Shown: positions 18,944 to 26,544, counted from the stretch's first letter. The stretch: 64,000 nt of DNA from Prevotella sp. E13-17 (GCF_022024035.1 NZ_CP091787.1:1302001-1366000); one strand, 5' to 3'. Notes: generated by a model not told the origin, from the sequence alone. Numbers and translations are program-made.

Positions 18944-18990
18944 ACGAGAGCTATCAACTTTTTCTAGGGAAGTACACGCAATGCCACAAA

Positions 18991-19172
18991 CGTGCCATCG
19001 TGCCATCGTGCCATTTTGTTTTTTCAAAGTTGGGGAGTCTTCGTAGAAAAGGTGTTTAAATATTTATATATAATATTATATATTATAATATATAATATTA
19101 TATATAAATATCAATAGACAAGATTAACACAAACTTTTGATTTTCGAAATGGCACGATGGCACGATGGCACG
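18991..19172. repeat. Inverted tandem-repeat element 2 with 52-bp palindrome
   Basis: The left arm is CGTGCCAT three times plus TT (18991-19016). The right arm is its perfect 26-bp inverse complement (19147-19172). The 130-bp interior holds a perfect AT-only palindrome at 19060-19111, whose half begins TATTTATATATAATATTA. It lies directly upstream of the HU promoter. Elements 1 and 2 are each preceded by a related TTTCTAGGG-AGTACA phrase (18781 and 18961). Confidence 0.85.
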
Positions 19173-19244
19173 AAACAAGGACAAGACAGGTAGCGAACAT
19201 GAATAGTGCTTACAGAAAAATATATCAAAATAATTACCAAAATA

Positions 19245-19276
19245 TTTGCGTATCTCAGATATTTTTAGTACCTTTG
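19245..19276 (+). promoter_or_regulatory. Promoter of the HU-like gene
   Basis: TTTG at 19245-19248, a 20-nt spacer and TACCTTTG at 19269-19276; predicted start near 19283, giving a leader of about 105 nt. Confidence 0.85.
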
Positions 19277-19279
19277 CTG

Positions 19280-19345
19280 GTGCATTCAAGAAATAGCAAA
19301 TCATGAGTTTTCTAGGGGCAAATGAGCGCTTTTCTGAGGGCAAAT
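19280..19345 (+). repeat. 22-nt-period repeat array B in the HU leader
   Basis: GCAAAT recurs at 19296, 19318 and 19340, exactly 22 nt apart. In the second and third units it sits in related contexts (TTTTCTAGGGGCAAATGAG and TTTTCTGAGGGCAAATGAA). The array lies in the predicted 5' untranslated region of the HU-like gene. Confidence 0.6.
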
Positions 19346-19386
19346 GAATCATTAACTTTCTAACCATTAAAAACACACGAAAAATT

Positions 19387-19833
19387 ATGGCAAAACTTAG
19401 AATCAAAAAGTATGTGAACCAGGTGAAGAACTCGAAGATGTTCGGTAAGTGGTACGGACGCGTGAACTACAACGATACGCTCTCTACCGACGACCTGTGC
19501 CGCCACATCTCCAAGCACGGCACCATCTACACCTCCGATGTGGTGAAGGGTGTCATCGAGCGCTTTGTGCTCTGCTTCGAGGAACTGCTGCACGAGGGCT
19601 ACAAGATCAAGCTCGACGGTCTGGGCACGTTCTCGCTGAAGATGAGTACCTGCGGTGCTGAATCGGCGGAGGAGTTCGGAGTGCAGAACATCAAGCACCT
19701 GCAGGTGAAGTTCAATGGCGACAAGAAGAAGTTCTCGGAGTACGCTAGTCCTACGTTCAAGAAGAACGCTCGCTTCGAGATTGAGCCTGATGCGAGTGAA
19801 AATGAAAAGGAGCAGGGGGAGAATGAGGACTAA
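19387..19833 (+). CDS. HU-family DNA-binding protein (Bacteroidetes HU-HIG type)
   Basis: A 148-residue HU/IHF-like protein of the larger Bacteroidetes class. It has a basic N-terminus, the DNA-binding body with KIKLDGLGTFSLKM (about residues 77-90), and an acidic C-terminal tail (about 132-148, Glu/Asp/Asn-rich). These proteins are found in many copies in Bacteroidetes, often followed by the smalltalk micropeptide as here and sometimes by an amidase, which is absent. GC content is higher than in neighbouring intergenic DNA. Role in nucleoid structure or an element-borne function is not resolved. Confidence 0.9.
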   Translation: MAKLRIKKYVNQVKNSKMFGKWYGRVNYNDTLSTDDLCRHISKHGTIYTSDVVKGVIERFVLCFEELLHEGYKIKLDGLGTFSLKMSTCGAESAEEFGVQNIKHLQVKFNGDKKKFSEYASPTFKKNARFEIEPDASENEKEQGENED

Positions 19834-20074
19834 CCCCTCAAACCCCTCCCGCAGAGAGGTTTGGCCTGCTTCGCAGGGAAGGTATAGCTCGACGGCCGAC
19901 AGGGAAAGTCAAATTTTTCAAAATTGAAAACAAAATTTCTCATTTTTATTTTCTTTCTCGCCTGACACAAGCCGAAGGGATATAAATCTCTGTTTAATTT
20001 TGAATCAAATTTTGAATAATTTCCCGCCGCAGGCGGCCCCAAATCGTAATTAACCAAATTAACCGAATAATACT

Positions 20075-20173
20075 ATGAAGAAACTAGAAACTTGGAAGTT
20101 TGTATTGCAAACTGTTATCGCCATCCTTACGGCTATCGCCACCAGCCTCGGCGTGGCAAGTTGTATGAATTAG
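20075..20173 (+). CDS. Smalltalk-type micropeptide (32 aa)
   Basis: ATG 20075 to TAG 20171-20173 encodes 32 residues: a short N-terminus with MKKLETWKF, then a hydrophobic segment of about 18 residues ending GVASCMN. This matches the small 'smalltalk' proteins that follow HU-type genes in Bacteroides and Prevotella. The helix would span or insert in the membrane; the terminal Cys resembles a lipobox position (VASC). It lies 241 bp after the HU-like gene. Function is unknown. Confidence 0.8.
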   Translation: MKKLETWKFVLQTVIAILTAIATSLGVASCMN

Positions 20174-20470
20174 GAACCCCTCCCCATCCCTCCCAAGGGG
20201 AGGGGGTTGGAAGTAAGAAAGTCTCCCCCTTGGGGAGATTTAGAGGGGGTTGGTTGACTACGTAGGCACTCCCCTCCCTTCAAGGGGAGGGGCAGGGGTG
20301 GGGTCTGTATCTCCATTGGCAGTTAGAACAATACTGACCCCACCCCCGACCCCTCCCCTACATGGGAGGGGAGGAAAACAACACAACACAACGACCCCAC
20401 CCCGACCCTCCCAAGGGGAGGGGGAGGTAAGAAAGTCTCCCCCTTGGGGAGATTTAGAGGGGGTTGTTCT
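20174..20470. repeat. GC-rich Bacteroidetes intergenic repeat cluster
   Basis: Imperfect palindromes of CCCCTCCC / GGGAGGGG type occur at about 20178-20210, 20270-20300, 20340-20372 and 20395-20422. A direct repeat of about 40 bp containing AAGTCTCCCCCTTGGGGAG occurs at about 20213-20252 and 20430-20468. The second copy runs into the 3' end of tatC. Similar elements flank tyrA (26405-26533) and a decayed piece lies at 19831-19870. Confidence 0.8.
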
Positions 20471-21215
20471 TTTTGGAAATTTTGACAATGAAGATACTGA
20501 TTTCGTAGAGCAGGGCGATGGGAAGTGATACAAGAAGAAGGGTGAAAACATCGGTGGTGGGGGTGATGATGGCTGCCACTACGAGGATGGCGACGATAGC
20601 ATGGCGACGATAGCGGGTCATCAGGGTGGGGGAAATGACCCCCAGACGACCAAGGATGGCACAGACCACGGGCAACTCGAAGACGACGCCCATGACCAGA
20701 CTCATGGATACGAGCGTGTCGGCATAGCTCTGAAGCGTGAGCATGTTGCTGACATTAGGGCTGACCTGGTAGGTGCCCAGAAAACGCACAGTGAGAGGGA
20801 ATATGAGCATGTAGCACACGAGTGTGCCCAGCATGAACATCAGGTAGCCCGATAGCGTGATCCACAACGCAACACGGCGCTCCTGGCGGTAGAGTCCTGG
20901 CGAGATGAAGCGGAACAGCTCAAACAACACGTAAGGCGCAGCACATAGCAAGCCGGCATACATGGACATGCGCATGTGTGTCATGAATTGTTCGGTGAGC
21001 CCCGTATTGATCAGATGTAGCGTAAAAGGTTCGGTGTGCAGCCAGCGAAATGTGACAAACTGACTGCTGCTGGGCGCCAGTACCAGTGCAAAGAGCCAGT
21101 CCTTCAGACAGAAGACCACCGTGCCCACGGCCACTACCACGCCAAGCGAGCGAAGAATCACCCAGCGCAGGATGTCGAGATGCTGCCAGAAGGTGGCTGC
21201 CTCGTTATTTCTCAT
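20454..21215 (-). CDS. tatC: Twin-arginine translocase subunit TatC
   Basis: A 253-residue polytopic membrane protein with six predicted helices and the TatC features [15 protein letters not shown] near the N-terminus and a Pro-rich region before LTRYRR. It forms the twin-arginine signal receptor with TatA/E. The start overlaps tatA by 11 nt. The C-terminal residues ..NNPL and the stop are written by the GC-rich intergenic repeat, so the native end may have been altered by repeat insertion. Substrates in this window include the RRDFLK reductase at 15625-16986. Confidence 0.95.
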   Translation of the reverse strand: MRNNEAATFWQHLDILRWVILRSLGVVVAVGTVVFCLKDWLFALVLAPSSSQFVTFRWLHTEPFTLHLINTGLTEQFMTHMRMSMYAGLLCAAPYVLFELFRFISPGLYRQERRVALWITLSGYLMFMLGTLVCYMLIFPLTVRFLGTYQVSPNVSNMLTLQSYADTLVSMSLVMGVVFELPVVCAILGRLGVISPTLMTRYRRHAIVAILVVAAIITPTTDVFTLLLVSLPIALLYEISIFIVKISKKNNPL

Positions 21216-21417
21216 CCCCTTTCGCTTGGTCTTCGATGTCAGATTTCACGTCGCCAACTTCGTTCATGCCCTCTTTGAAGCTTTTCACGCCTTTGCCCAA
21301 ACCACGCATCAGTTCGGGAATCTTTGAGCCACCAAAGAGCAGCAATACGATGAGGGCGATGAAGAGCAACTCTGGTGCACCCAGCCCTAAAAGCAGTAAT
21401 GTTTTTGTTGCTAACAT
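21205..21417 (-). CDS. tatA: Sec-independent translocase TatA/TatE
   Basis: 70 residues: N-terminal helix [18 protein letters not shown], the conserved FGGSKIPEL hinge, an amphipathic helix [13 protein letters not shown] and a charged tail. It forms the Tat pore or membrane-thinning complex with TatC, encoded with an 11-nt overlap. A -7 box TACCTTTG lies at 21453-21446 on the minus strand, back-to-back with the promoter of the TPR gene. Confidence 0.95.
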   Translation of the reverse strand: MLATKTLLLLGLGAPELLFIALIVLLLFGGSKIPELMRGLGKGVKSFKEGMNEVGDVKSDIEDQAKGDEK

Positions 21418-21507
21418 AAAAATAATATGATTTAAATCATCGGGACAAAGGTACGCATTTTAATTCTTTTTTCGTAACTTTGCACACAAAATTTTAAGCA
21501 TACAATC

Positions 21508-22386
21508 ATGGGATTCTGGAAAATGTTGTTGGGTGGTAGTACTGAAACCCCCGAGGAAGAGAAAAAAAGTGTCGAAGCCAAGCAGTTCGACCTGTTGAAG
21601 TATGATGGCGTCAAGGCCATGCGTATGGGGCAGTTTGACTATGCTGTGAAGTGCTTTCGCGAGGCGTTGAAAATACAAGAAGACCTGGAAGTGCGCGACT
21701 ATCTGTCGCAGGCACTCATACATCAAGGACAGTTGGCAGAGGCTGTGGCTGAGCTAAAGGCACTGCATCAGTTGGCCCCCGACAACGTTGAAGTGCTGTT
21801 GCAGGCAGCCCATGTGGCCTATATGCAGGAAGACTATGACGAGATGGACAATCTGTGTCAGCAGGCCTTGGCGATAGATGAAACTCATTCACGCGTACAT
21901 TATTTAATTGCTCAGGCTTGTGCAGGTCGTGGAGACGTGATTGGTGCCATCGCCAGGTTGACGAAGGCCATTGTGCTGGAACCCGACTTTGCTGATGCAC
22001 GTCTGTTGCGTGCTCAAGTCCTGACCAAGATGGGAGAGGTGAAGGGAGCCAAGGAAGATGTCGATTGGCTGATGGCCCACAATGCCGATCATGAAGACGT
22101 GGTGCTGGCTGCTGCCCGACTGGCCCAAGCTGCTGGGCAAAGCTCTGAGGCGTTGAACTTGTATGACAAGCTGATAGACATGAACCCCTTCCATCTTGAA
22201 GCCTATCATGAGCGCGGTCGGCTGCGTTATGATGCAGGCGATAAGAAAGGTGCCGAGGAAGACATGCAGAAGGTGCTCGAATTGAACCCGAATGAGTTGG
22301 CCGACGTCAGCGGCGACTATTCTGCCGAAGGCGTAGAACAGCACATGAAACGCGTCTATTCAGCCATAAATCCATTTGGATTGTAA
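21508..22386 (+). CDS. Tetratricopeptide-repeat protein
   Basis: A 292-residue soluble protein made of about six TPR-like helical pairs from residue 28 onward, for example FDYAVKCFREALKIQEDLEV, ALAIDETHSRVHYLIAQA and LIDMNPFHLEAYHERGRL. No signal peptide, so cytoplasmic. TPRs mediate protein-protein contacts; the partner is unknown. The promoter TAACTTTG at 21475-21482 diverges from that of tatA. The gene precedes the Phe/Tyr operon but is separated from it by a separate promoter and attenuator. Confidence 0.85.
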   Translation: MGFWKMLLGGSTETPEEEKKSVEAKQFDLLKYDGVKAMRMGQFDYAVKCFREALKIQEDLEVRDYLSQALIHQGQLAEAVAELKALHQLAPDNVEVLLQAAHVAYMQEDYDEMDNLCQQALAIDETHSRVHYLIAQACAGRGDVIGAIARLTKAIVLEPDFADARLLRAQVLTKMGEVKGAKEDVDWLMAHNADHEDVVLAAARLAQAAGQSSEALNLYDKLIDMNPFHLEAYHERGRLRYDAGDKKGAEEDMQKVLELNPNELADVSGDYSAEGVEQHMKRVYSAINPFGL

Positions 22387-22402
22387 AAAAACTCGGAAAA
22401 AG

Positions 22403-22434
22403 TTTGGCTGTTTGACGAATTTGTTATACTTTTG
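22403..22434 (+). promoter_or_regulatory. Phe/Tyr operon promoter
   Basis: TTTG 22403-22406, 20-nt spacer, TACTTTTG 22427-22434; predicted start near 22441, about 22 nt before the leader peptide. Confidence 0.88.
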
Positions 22435-22462
22435 CACCCGATAATTACAATTAGTAACAAAA

Positions 22463-22537
22463 ATGACGAAATTTAATGCATACTTCTATTTTTATTATTA
22501 CTTTACAAGCAATTGTGAAGCGGGTAGTCGTATGTAA
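22463..22537 (+). CDS. Phe/Tyr leader peptide (24 aa)
   Basis: ATG 22463 to TAA 22535-22537 encodes 24 residues. Residues 7-14 are YFYFYYYF; in total there are four Phe and five Tyr codons. Segment GTGAAGCGGG (22515-22524), near the end of the frame, is perfectly complementary to CCCGCTTCAC (22575-22584), the left arm of the terminator. A ribosome stalled on the Phe/Tyr codons leaves this segment free to form the antiterminator. A ribosome that finishes translation covers it and the terminator forms. This is strong evidence for attenuation by both Phe and Tyr supply. Confidence 0.9.
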   Translation: MTKFNAYFYFYYYFTSNCEAGSRM

Positions 22538-22571
22538 AATTAAAGAATTGAAGAATTAAAAAATTTAATAA

Positions 22572-22611
22572 GGCCCCGCTTCACGAAGAGTGAAAGTGGG
22601 GCTTCCTTTTT
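22572..22611 (+). terminator. Phe/Tyr operon attenuator terminator
   Basis: GGCCCCGCTTCAC (22572-22584) pairs with GTGAAAGTGGGGCTT (22590-22604, one bulge), followed by CCTTTTT. It ends 5 nt before the pheA start. Confidence 0.9.
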
Positions 22612-22616
22612 AGAAC

Positions 22617-23447
22617 ATGAAAAGAATAGCGATACAAGGCATTACGGGGTCGTTTCACGACATAGCCGCCCATCAGTATTTCGAGGGCGAGCAGTTGCAG
22701 TTGATTTGTTGCAACACCTTTGAACAAGTGTTCGAGAGTGTGCGCCAGGATCCCACCGTCATTGGTATGGCAGCCATCGAGAACACCATAGCCGGTTCGC
22801 TGCTGCACAACTACGAGTTGCTGCGCGACAGTGGCACCACCGTGGTGGGCGAGCACAAGTTGCACATCACCCACTGCATCTGCTGTCTGCCCGAGGATGA
22901 CTGGGACACCATCACCGAGGTGCACTCGCATCCCGTAGCTCTGATGCAGACGCGCCACTACCTGGAGCATCACCCCACGTTGCGCATCGTTGAAGGCGAT
23001 GACACCGCTGGATCTGCCAAGATGATTGCCGAAGGACACCATCGCGGATGGGCTGCTATCTGTCATGCCGAAGCAGCCAAGCTCTATGGATTGAAAGTAC
23101 TGGAAAACAGCATCGAGGACAACAAGCACAACTTCACCCGCTTCCTGGTGTGCTCCATGCCTCAGAAGGCCGACATGCTGCGCCCACTCGTAGAGAGCAA
23201 CAAGGCCAGCATCGTCTTCTCGTTGCCCCACGAAGAGGGTTCGCTCTCGGCTGTGCTCGCCATCTTGTCGTTCTATAAGATAAATCTGACAAAAATCCAG
23301 TCGCTGCCCATCATCGGTAAGGAGTGGGAGTATCTGTTCTATGTCGATGTGACCTATAGCGATCTGACCCGCTATCGTCAGGCAGTAGATGCCATTATAC
23401 CCCTGACGCGCGACTTGAAAATTCTTGGAGAGTATAGGGCGATTTGA
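22617..23447 (+). CDS. pheA: Prephenate dehydratase
   Basis: A 276-residue stand-alone dehydratase without a chorismate mutase domain. The periplasmic-binding-like PDT fold occupies about residues 1-185 and includes the catalytic TRF motif (NFTRFLV). A C-terminal ACT domain (about 195-270, SIVFSLPHEEGSLSAVLAIL) should bind Phe for feedback inhibition. It converts prephenate to phenylpyruvate. First structural gene behind the Phe/Tyr attenuator; chorismate mutase activity comes from the aroG fusion two genes on. Confidence 0.96.
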   Translation: MKRIAIQGITGSFHDIAAHQYFEGEQLQLICCNTFEQVFESVRQDPTVIGMAAIENTIAGSLLHNYELLRDSGTTVVGEHKLHITHCICCLPEDDWDTITEVHSHPVALMQTRHYLEHHPTLRIVEGDDTAGSAKMIAEGHHRGWAAICHAEAAKLYGLKVLENSIEDNKHNFTRFLVCSMPQKADMLRPLVESNKASIVFSLPHEEGSLSAVLAILSFYKINLTKIQSLPIIGKEWEYLFYVDVTYSDLTRYRQAVDAIIPLTRDLKILGEYRAI

Positions 23448-23533
23448 AGGATTGAAGGATTGAAAAATTGAAAAATTGAAGGATTGAAAAATTGAAAAAT
23501 TGAAGGATTGAAAAATTGAAGAATTGAAATAGT
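23443..23533 (+). repeat. ATTGAA-type tandem repeat tract
   Basis: About ten tandem copies of 7-9-nt units such as GGATTGAAAAATTGAA fill the gap between pheA and the aminotransferase. The same family in inverse orientation continues inside the aminotransferase N-terminus (about 23590-23622), and it recurs at its C-terminus (24753-24789) and at 25160-25340. Confidence 0.85.
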
Positions 23534-23535
23534 AT

Positions 23536-24777
23536 ATGGAAACAAAAGAAAATACAGGTAGTGAAGAAATTGGAAAGGAGAAGAGAACTTCAACTCTTCA
23601 ATCTTTCAATTCTTCAATTTTACCAGCCGACAGGCTGAACTTAGTACAGGAGTACTATTTCAGTCGTAAGCTGAAAGAGGTAGCTCAACTGAATGCAGAA
23701 GGCAAGGACATCATCTCCCTGGCTATCGGCAGTCCCGATATGCCGCCTTCGAAACAGACCATTGACAAACTTTGTGAGGTGGCCAACGAACCCACCGCCC
23801 ACGGCTATCAGCCCACGATGGGCACGCCGGAGCTACGCGAGGCAATGGCCCGATTCTATAAGCGTTGGTACGATGTGGATATTGACGGAAAATCCGAGGT
23901 GCTGCCACTCATCGGCTCGAAAGAAGGCATTCTGCATGTCACACTGGCTTTCGTGAACCCAGGCGACGAGGTGCTGGTGCCTAATCCCGGCTATCCAACC
24001 TACACTTCGCTCTCGAAGATTCTGGGCGCTAAGATTGTGAACTATAATCTGTGCGAAAACAACGAATGGCAGCCCGATTTCGACGAACTGGAGAAAATGG
24101 ACCTCACGCGTGTAAAGATCATGTGGACCAACTATCCCAATATGCCTACGGGCGGGCGTGCCCAGCGAGCCACCTACGAGCGATTGGTACAGTTTGCCAA
24201 GCAGCACAACATCGTGGTGGTGAACGACAATCCCTACAGCTTTATTCTTAGTGAAGAGCGACTCTCGCTGCTGCAAGTGCCAGGCGCCAAGGATTGCTGC
24301 ATAGAGTTCAACTCCATGTCGAAGAGTCACAACATGCCAGGATGGCGTGTAGGTATGTGTGTGTCTAATGCGCAGTTCATACAGTGGATACTGAAGATCA
24401 AAAGCAATGTGGATAGTGGTACCTTCAGAGGTATTCAGCTGGCTGCTGCCGAGGCTCTCAACAACGATGAGTGCTGGCACCGCCAGTACAACATAGAGAC
24501 CTATGCCTGCCGACGACAGTGGGCAGAGAAGATTATGGATGCACTCGGCTGTACGTATGACAAGAATCAGGTGGGCATGTTCCTCTGGGGACGCATACCC
24601 GACAGCATCGAGAACGTTGAAGACCTGACCGAACGCGTGCTCCATGAGGCTCGTGTCTTTATTACACCAGGCTTCATCTTCGGATCTAATGGCGAACGCT
24701 ACATACGTATTTCGCTGTGTGCCAAAGAGGACAAGATAAAACAAGCGCTTCAAAGAATTGAAAAATTGAAGGATTGA
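23536..24777 (+). CDS. PLP-dependent class I/II aminotransferase (aromatic operon)
   Basis: A 413-residue fold-type I aminotransferase. The PLP lysine lies in FNSMSKSHNMPGWRVG, with NYPNMPTGG as the Asn-Pro motif. In a pheA/tyrA operon it probably transaminates phenylpyruvate and hydroxyphenylpyruvate; closest families also include LL-diaminopimelate aminotransferase-like enzymes. The first about 30 residues (with STLQSFNSSILP) and the last few (RIEKLKD) are encoded by ATTGAA-type repeats, so the conserved protein begins near ADRLNLVQEYYF. The start codon is therefore less certain than the family. Confidence 0.88.
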   Translation: METKENTGSEEIGKEKRTSTLQSFNSSILPADRLNLVQEYYFSRKLKEVAQLNAEGKDIISLAIGSPDMPPSKQTIDKLCEVANEPTAHGYQPTMGTPELREAMARFYKRWYDVDIDGKSEVLPLIGSKEGILHVTLAFVNPGDEVLVPNPGYPTYTSLSKILGAKIVNYNLCENNEWQPDFDELEKMDLTRVKIMWTNYPNMPTGGRAQRATYERLVQFAKQHNIVVVNDNPYSFILSEERLSLLQVPGAKDCCIEFNSMSKSHNMPGWRVGMCVSNAQFIQWILKIKSNVDSGTFRGIQLAAAEALNNDECWHRQYNIETYACRRQWAEKIMDALGCTYDKNQVGMFLWGRIPDSIENVEDLTERVLHEARVFITPGFIFGSNGERYIRISLCAKEDKIKQALQRIEKLKD

Positions 24778-24798
24778 AAAATTGAAGTTTTTCATGTG

Positions 24799-25164
24799 AT
24801 GAAAGAAATTGTGATTGCAAACTTGAGCATGGATTTTGCACTGAGAATAGTAAACTTGTACAAGTATCTGTGTGATGACAAGCAGGAATATGTAATGTCA
24901 AAGCAGTTATTGCGTAGTGGTACTAGTATCGGAGCAAATATCGCGGAAAGTGAGCATGCGCAAAGTAAAGCAGATTTTCTATCGAAGTTATACATATCAT
25001 TGAAAGAAGGAAATGAAACGAAGTATTGGTTGACACTGTTATACAAAGCTTCATACCTAACAGAGAATGAACATGAATCGATGATGAAGGATTTGCGTAT
25101 TATAATAGGAACATTAGTAAATACAATAAAGAAAACAAAAGATAACGTTATGGAGGAGAATTGA
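24799..25164 (+). CDS. Four-helix-bundle protein (23S rRNA intervening-sequence protein family)
   Basis: A 121-residue, all-helical protein with the family signature SKQLLRSGTSIGANIAESEHAQSK (positions about 33-56; KADFLSKLYISLKE follows). This family was first found inside 23S rRNA intervening sequences and is related to the Avd protein of diversity-generating retroelements. Function is unknown. Here it sits inside the Phe/Tyr operon, flanked on both sides by ATTGAA-type repeats and with lower GC than its neighbours, suggesting insertion as a unit with the repeats. A GTG at 24796 could also start it. Confidence 0.88.
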   Translation: MKEIVIANLSMDFALRIVNLYKYLCDDKQEYVMSKQLLRSGTSIGANIAESEHAQSKADFLSKLYISLKEGNETKYWLTLLYKASYLTENEHESMMKDLRIIIGTLVNTIKKTKDNVMEEN

Positions 25165-25342
25165 AAGATGAAGAAAGATTGAAAAATTGAAAGATGAAGA
25201 AAGATTGAAAAATTGAAAGATTGAAAAATTGAAGGATTTCAATTCTTAAACTTTCAATTCTAAAAAAACTTCAATTCTTCAATTCTTCAATTCTTAAATT
25301 CTAAAAAAACTTCAATTCTTCAATTCTTAAATTTTAAAGAAT
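25160..25342. repeat. Inverted ATTGAA / TTCAAT repeat tracts
   Basis: Direct ATTGAAAGATGAAGAAAG-type units (25160-25238) are followed by the same words in inverse orientation (TTCAATTCTTCAATTCTT, 25239-25335). The transcript could fold into a long weak hairpin between the four-helix-bundle gene and the DAHP synthase gene. Confidence 0.8.
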
Positions 25343-26407
25343 ATGGAACTAGAATTATCACCATTGAATTTGCCAAGTGACAATGAACGTCCTTTCGTGA
25401 TTGCAGGCCCCTGTTCTGCTGAGACCGAGGAGCAAGTGATGACTACAGCAAAACAACTGGCCATGAAAGGCTGCCATAACTTCCGTGCTGGTGTGTGGAA
25501 GCCTCGTACCAAACCCGGTGGCTTCGAAGGGCATGGTGAACCCGCACTGAAATGGTTGAAGCAGGTAAAGGATGAAACAAAGATGCTGGTTTCTACCGAG
25601 GTGGCTACCCCCGAACATGTAGAATTGGCTTTGAAATATGGCATAGATATTCTCTGGATTGGTGCTCGCACATCTGCAAACCCCTTTGCCATGCAGGCAC
25701 TGGCCGACTCGCTTCAGGGCGTCGATGTGCCAGTGTTTGTCAAGAACCCTGTGAACCCTGACCTTGAGCTTTGGATCGGAGCTCTGGAACGTCTCAACCA
25801 GGCTGGCGTAAAGCGTTTGGGAGCTATTCATCGTGGTTTCTCTTCCTACGACAAGAAGATATATCGCAATATGCCTATGTGGCAAATACCTATTGAACTG
25901 CATCGCCGCATCTCCGAGCTGCCCATCATCTGTGACCCATCTCACATTGGCGGTCGCCGCGAACTGATTGCACCACTCTGTCAGCAAGCTATGGATTTGG
26001 GCTTTGATGGACTTATTGTTGAAAGTCATTGCGATCCCGACAAAGCGTGGAGCGATGCTGCTCAGCAGGTGACTCCTGATGTGCTTGACTACATTCTCTC
26101 TCTGTTGGTTGTCCGCGACGAGCACACCACCACGGAAGGAATACAGCAGTTGCGCAAGCAGATTGACGAACTTGACAACCAGTTGATGGACCTCTTGGCC
26201 AAGCGTATGCGCGTATGTCGTGAGATTGGCCAGTATAAGAAAGAACATAACATGACTGTGCTGCAGACGTCACGCTATAATGAAATCTTGGCCAAGCGCG
26301 GTGCGCAGGGCTCGCTGCTGGGCATGGGTGCCGACTTCGTAGCCAAGGTCTTCGAGGGCATTCACGAAGAGAGTGTACGTCAACAAATTGAAATTATTAA
26401 TAAGTAA
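25343..26407 (+). CDS. Bifunctional DAHP synthase / chorismate mutase
   Basis: A 354-residue fusion. Residues about 1-260 form a DAHP/KDO8P synthase-type barrel (VIAGPCSAETEEQ, PSHIGGRREL, DGLIVESHCDP). Residues about 265-354 are an AroQ-type chorismate mutase (IDELDNQLMDLLAKRM). The enzyme couples the first shikimate step to chorismate-to-prephenate conversion, and the mutase domain usually confers feedback control by prephenate. It completes the set needed with pheA and tyrA in this operon. Confidence 0.95.
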   Translation: MELELSPLNLPSDNERPFVIAGPCSAETEEQVMTTAKQLAMKGCHNFRAGVWKPRTKPGGFEGHGEPALKWLKQVKDETKMLVSTEVATPEHVELALKYGIDILWIGARTSANPFAMQALADSLQGVDVPVFVKNPVNPDLELWIGALERLNQAGVKRLGAIHRGFSSYDKKIYRNMPMWQIPIELHRRISELPIICDPSHIGGRRELIAPLCQQAMDLGFDGLIVESHCDPDKAWSDAAQQVTPDVLDYILSLLVVRDEHTTTEGIQQLRKQIDELDNQLMDLLAKRMRVCREIGQYKKEHNMTVLQTSRYNEILAKRGAQGSLLGMGADFVAKVFEGIHEESVRQQIEIINK

Positions 26408-26533
26408 GACCCACCCCCCAGCCCCTCCCTAGAGGGAGGGGAGTGGTTACTTCTGAAATAATAAAAACTTAATCAAGTAGAATACCCCGACAAAACATTC
26501 TACTCCCCTCCCTCATAGGGAGGGGGCGGGTGA
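26405..26533. repeat. GC-rich intergenic repeat pair
   Basis: CCCCTCCCTAGAGGGAGGGG (about 26418-26440) and CCCCTCCCTCATAGGGAGGG (about 26504-26524) are palindromes of the same family as the cluster at 20174-20470. They lie between the DAHP synthase fusion and tyrA. Confidence 0.75.
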
Positions 26534-26544
26534 GAGTCTTTTTT

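Noticed and set aside
18487..19059. Several short frames on both strands upstream of HU
   Set aside because: They are composed of inverted-repeat sequence and AT-rich core; codon content is repeat-driven.
25160..25342. CRISPR array or coding minisatellite
   Set aside because: ATTGAA units of 7-9 nt with no spacers and with stops in all frames; this is an intergenic repeat.
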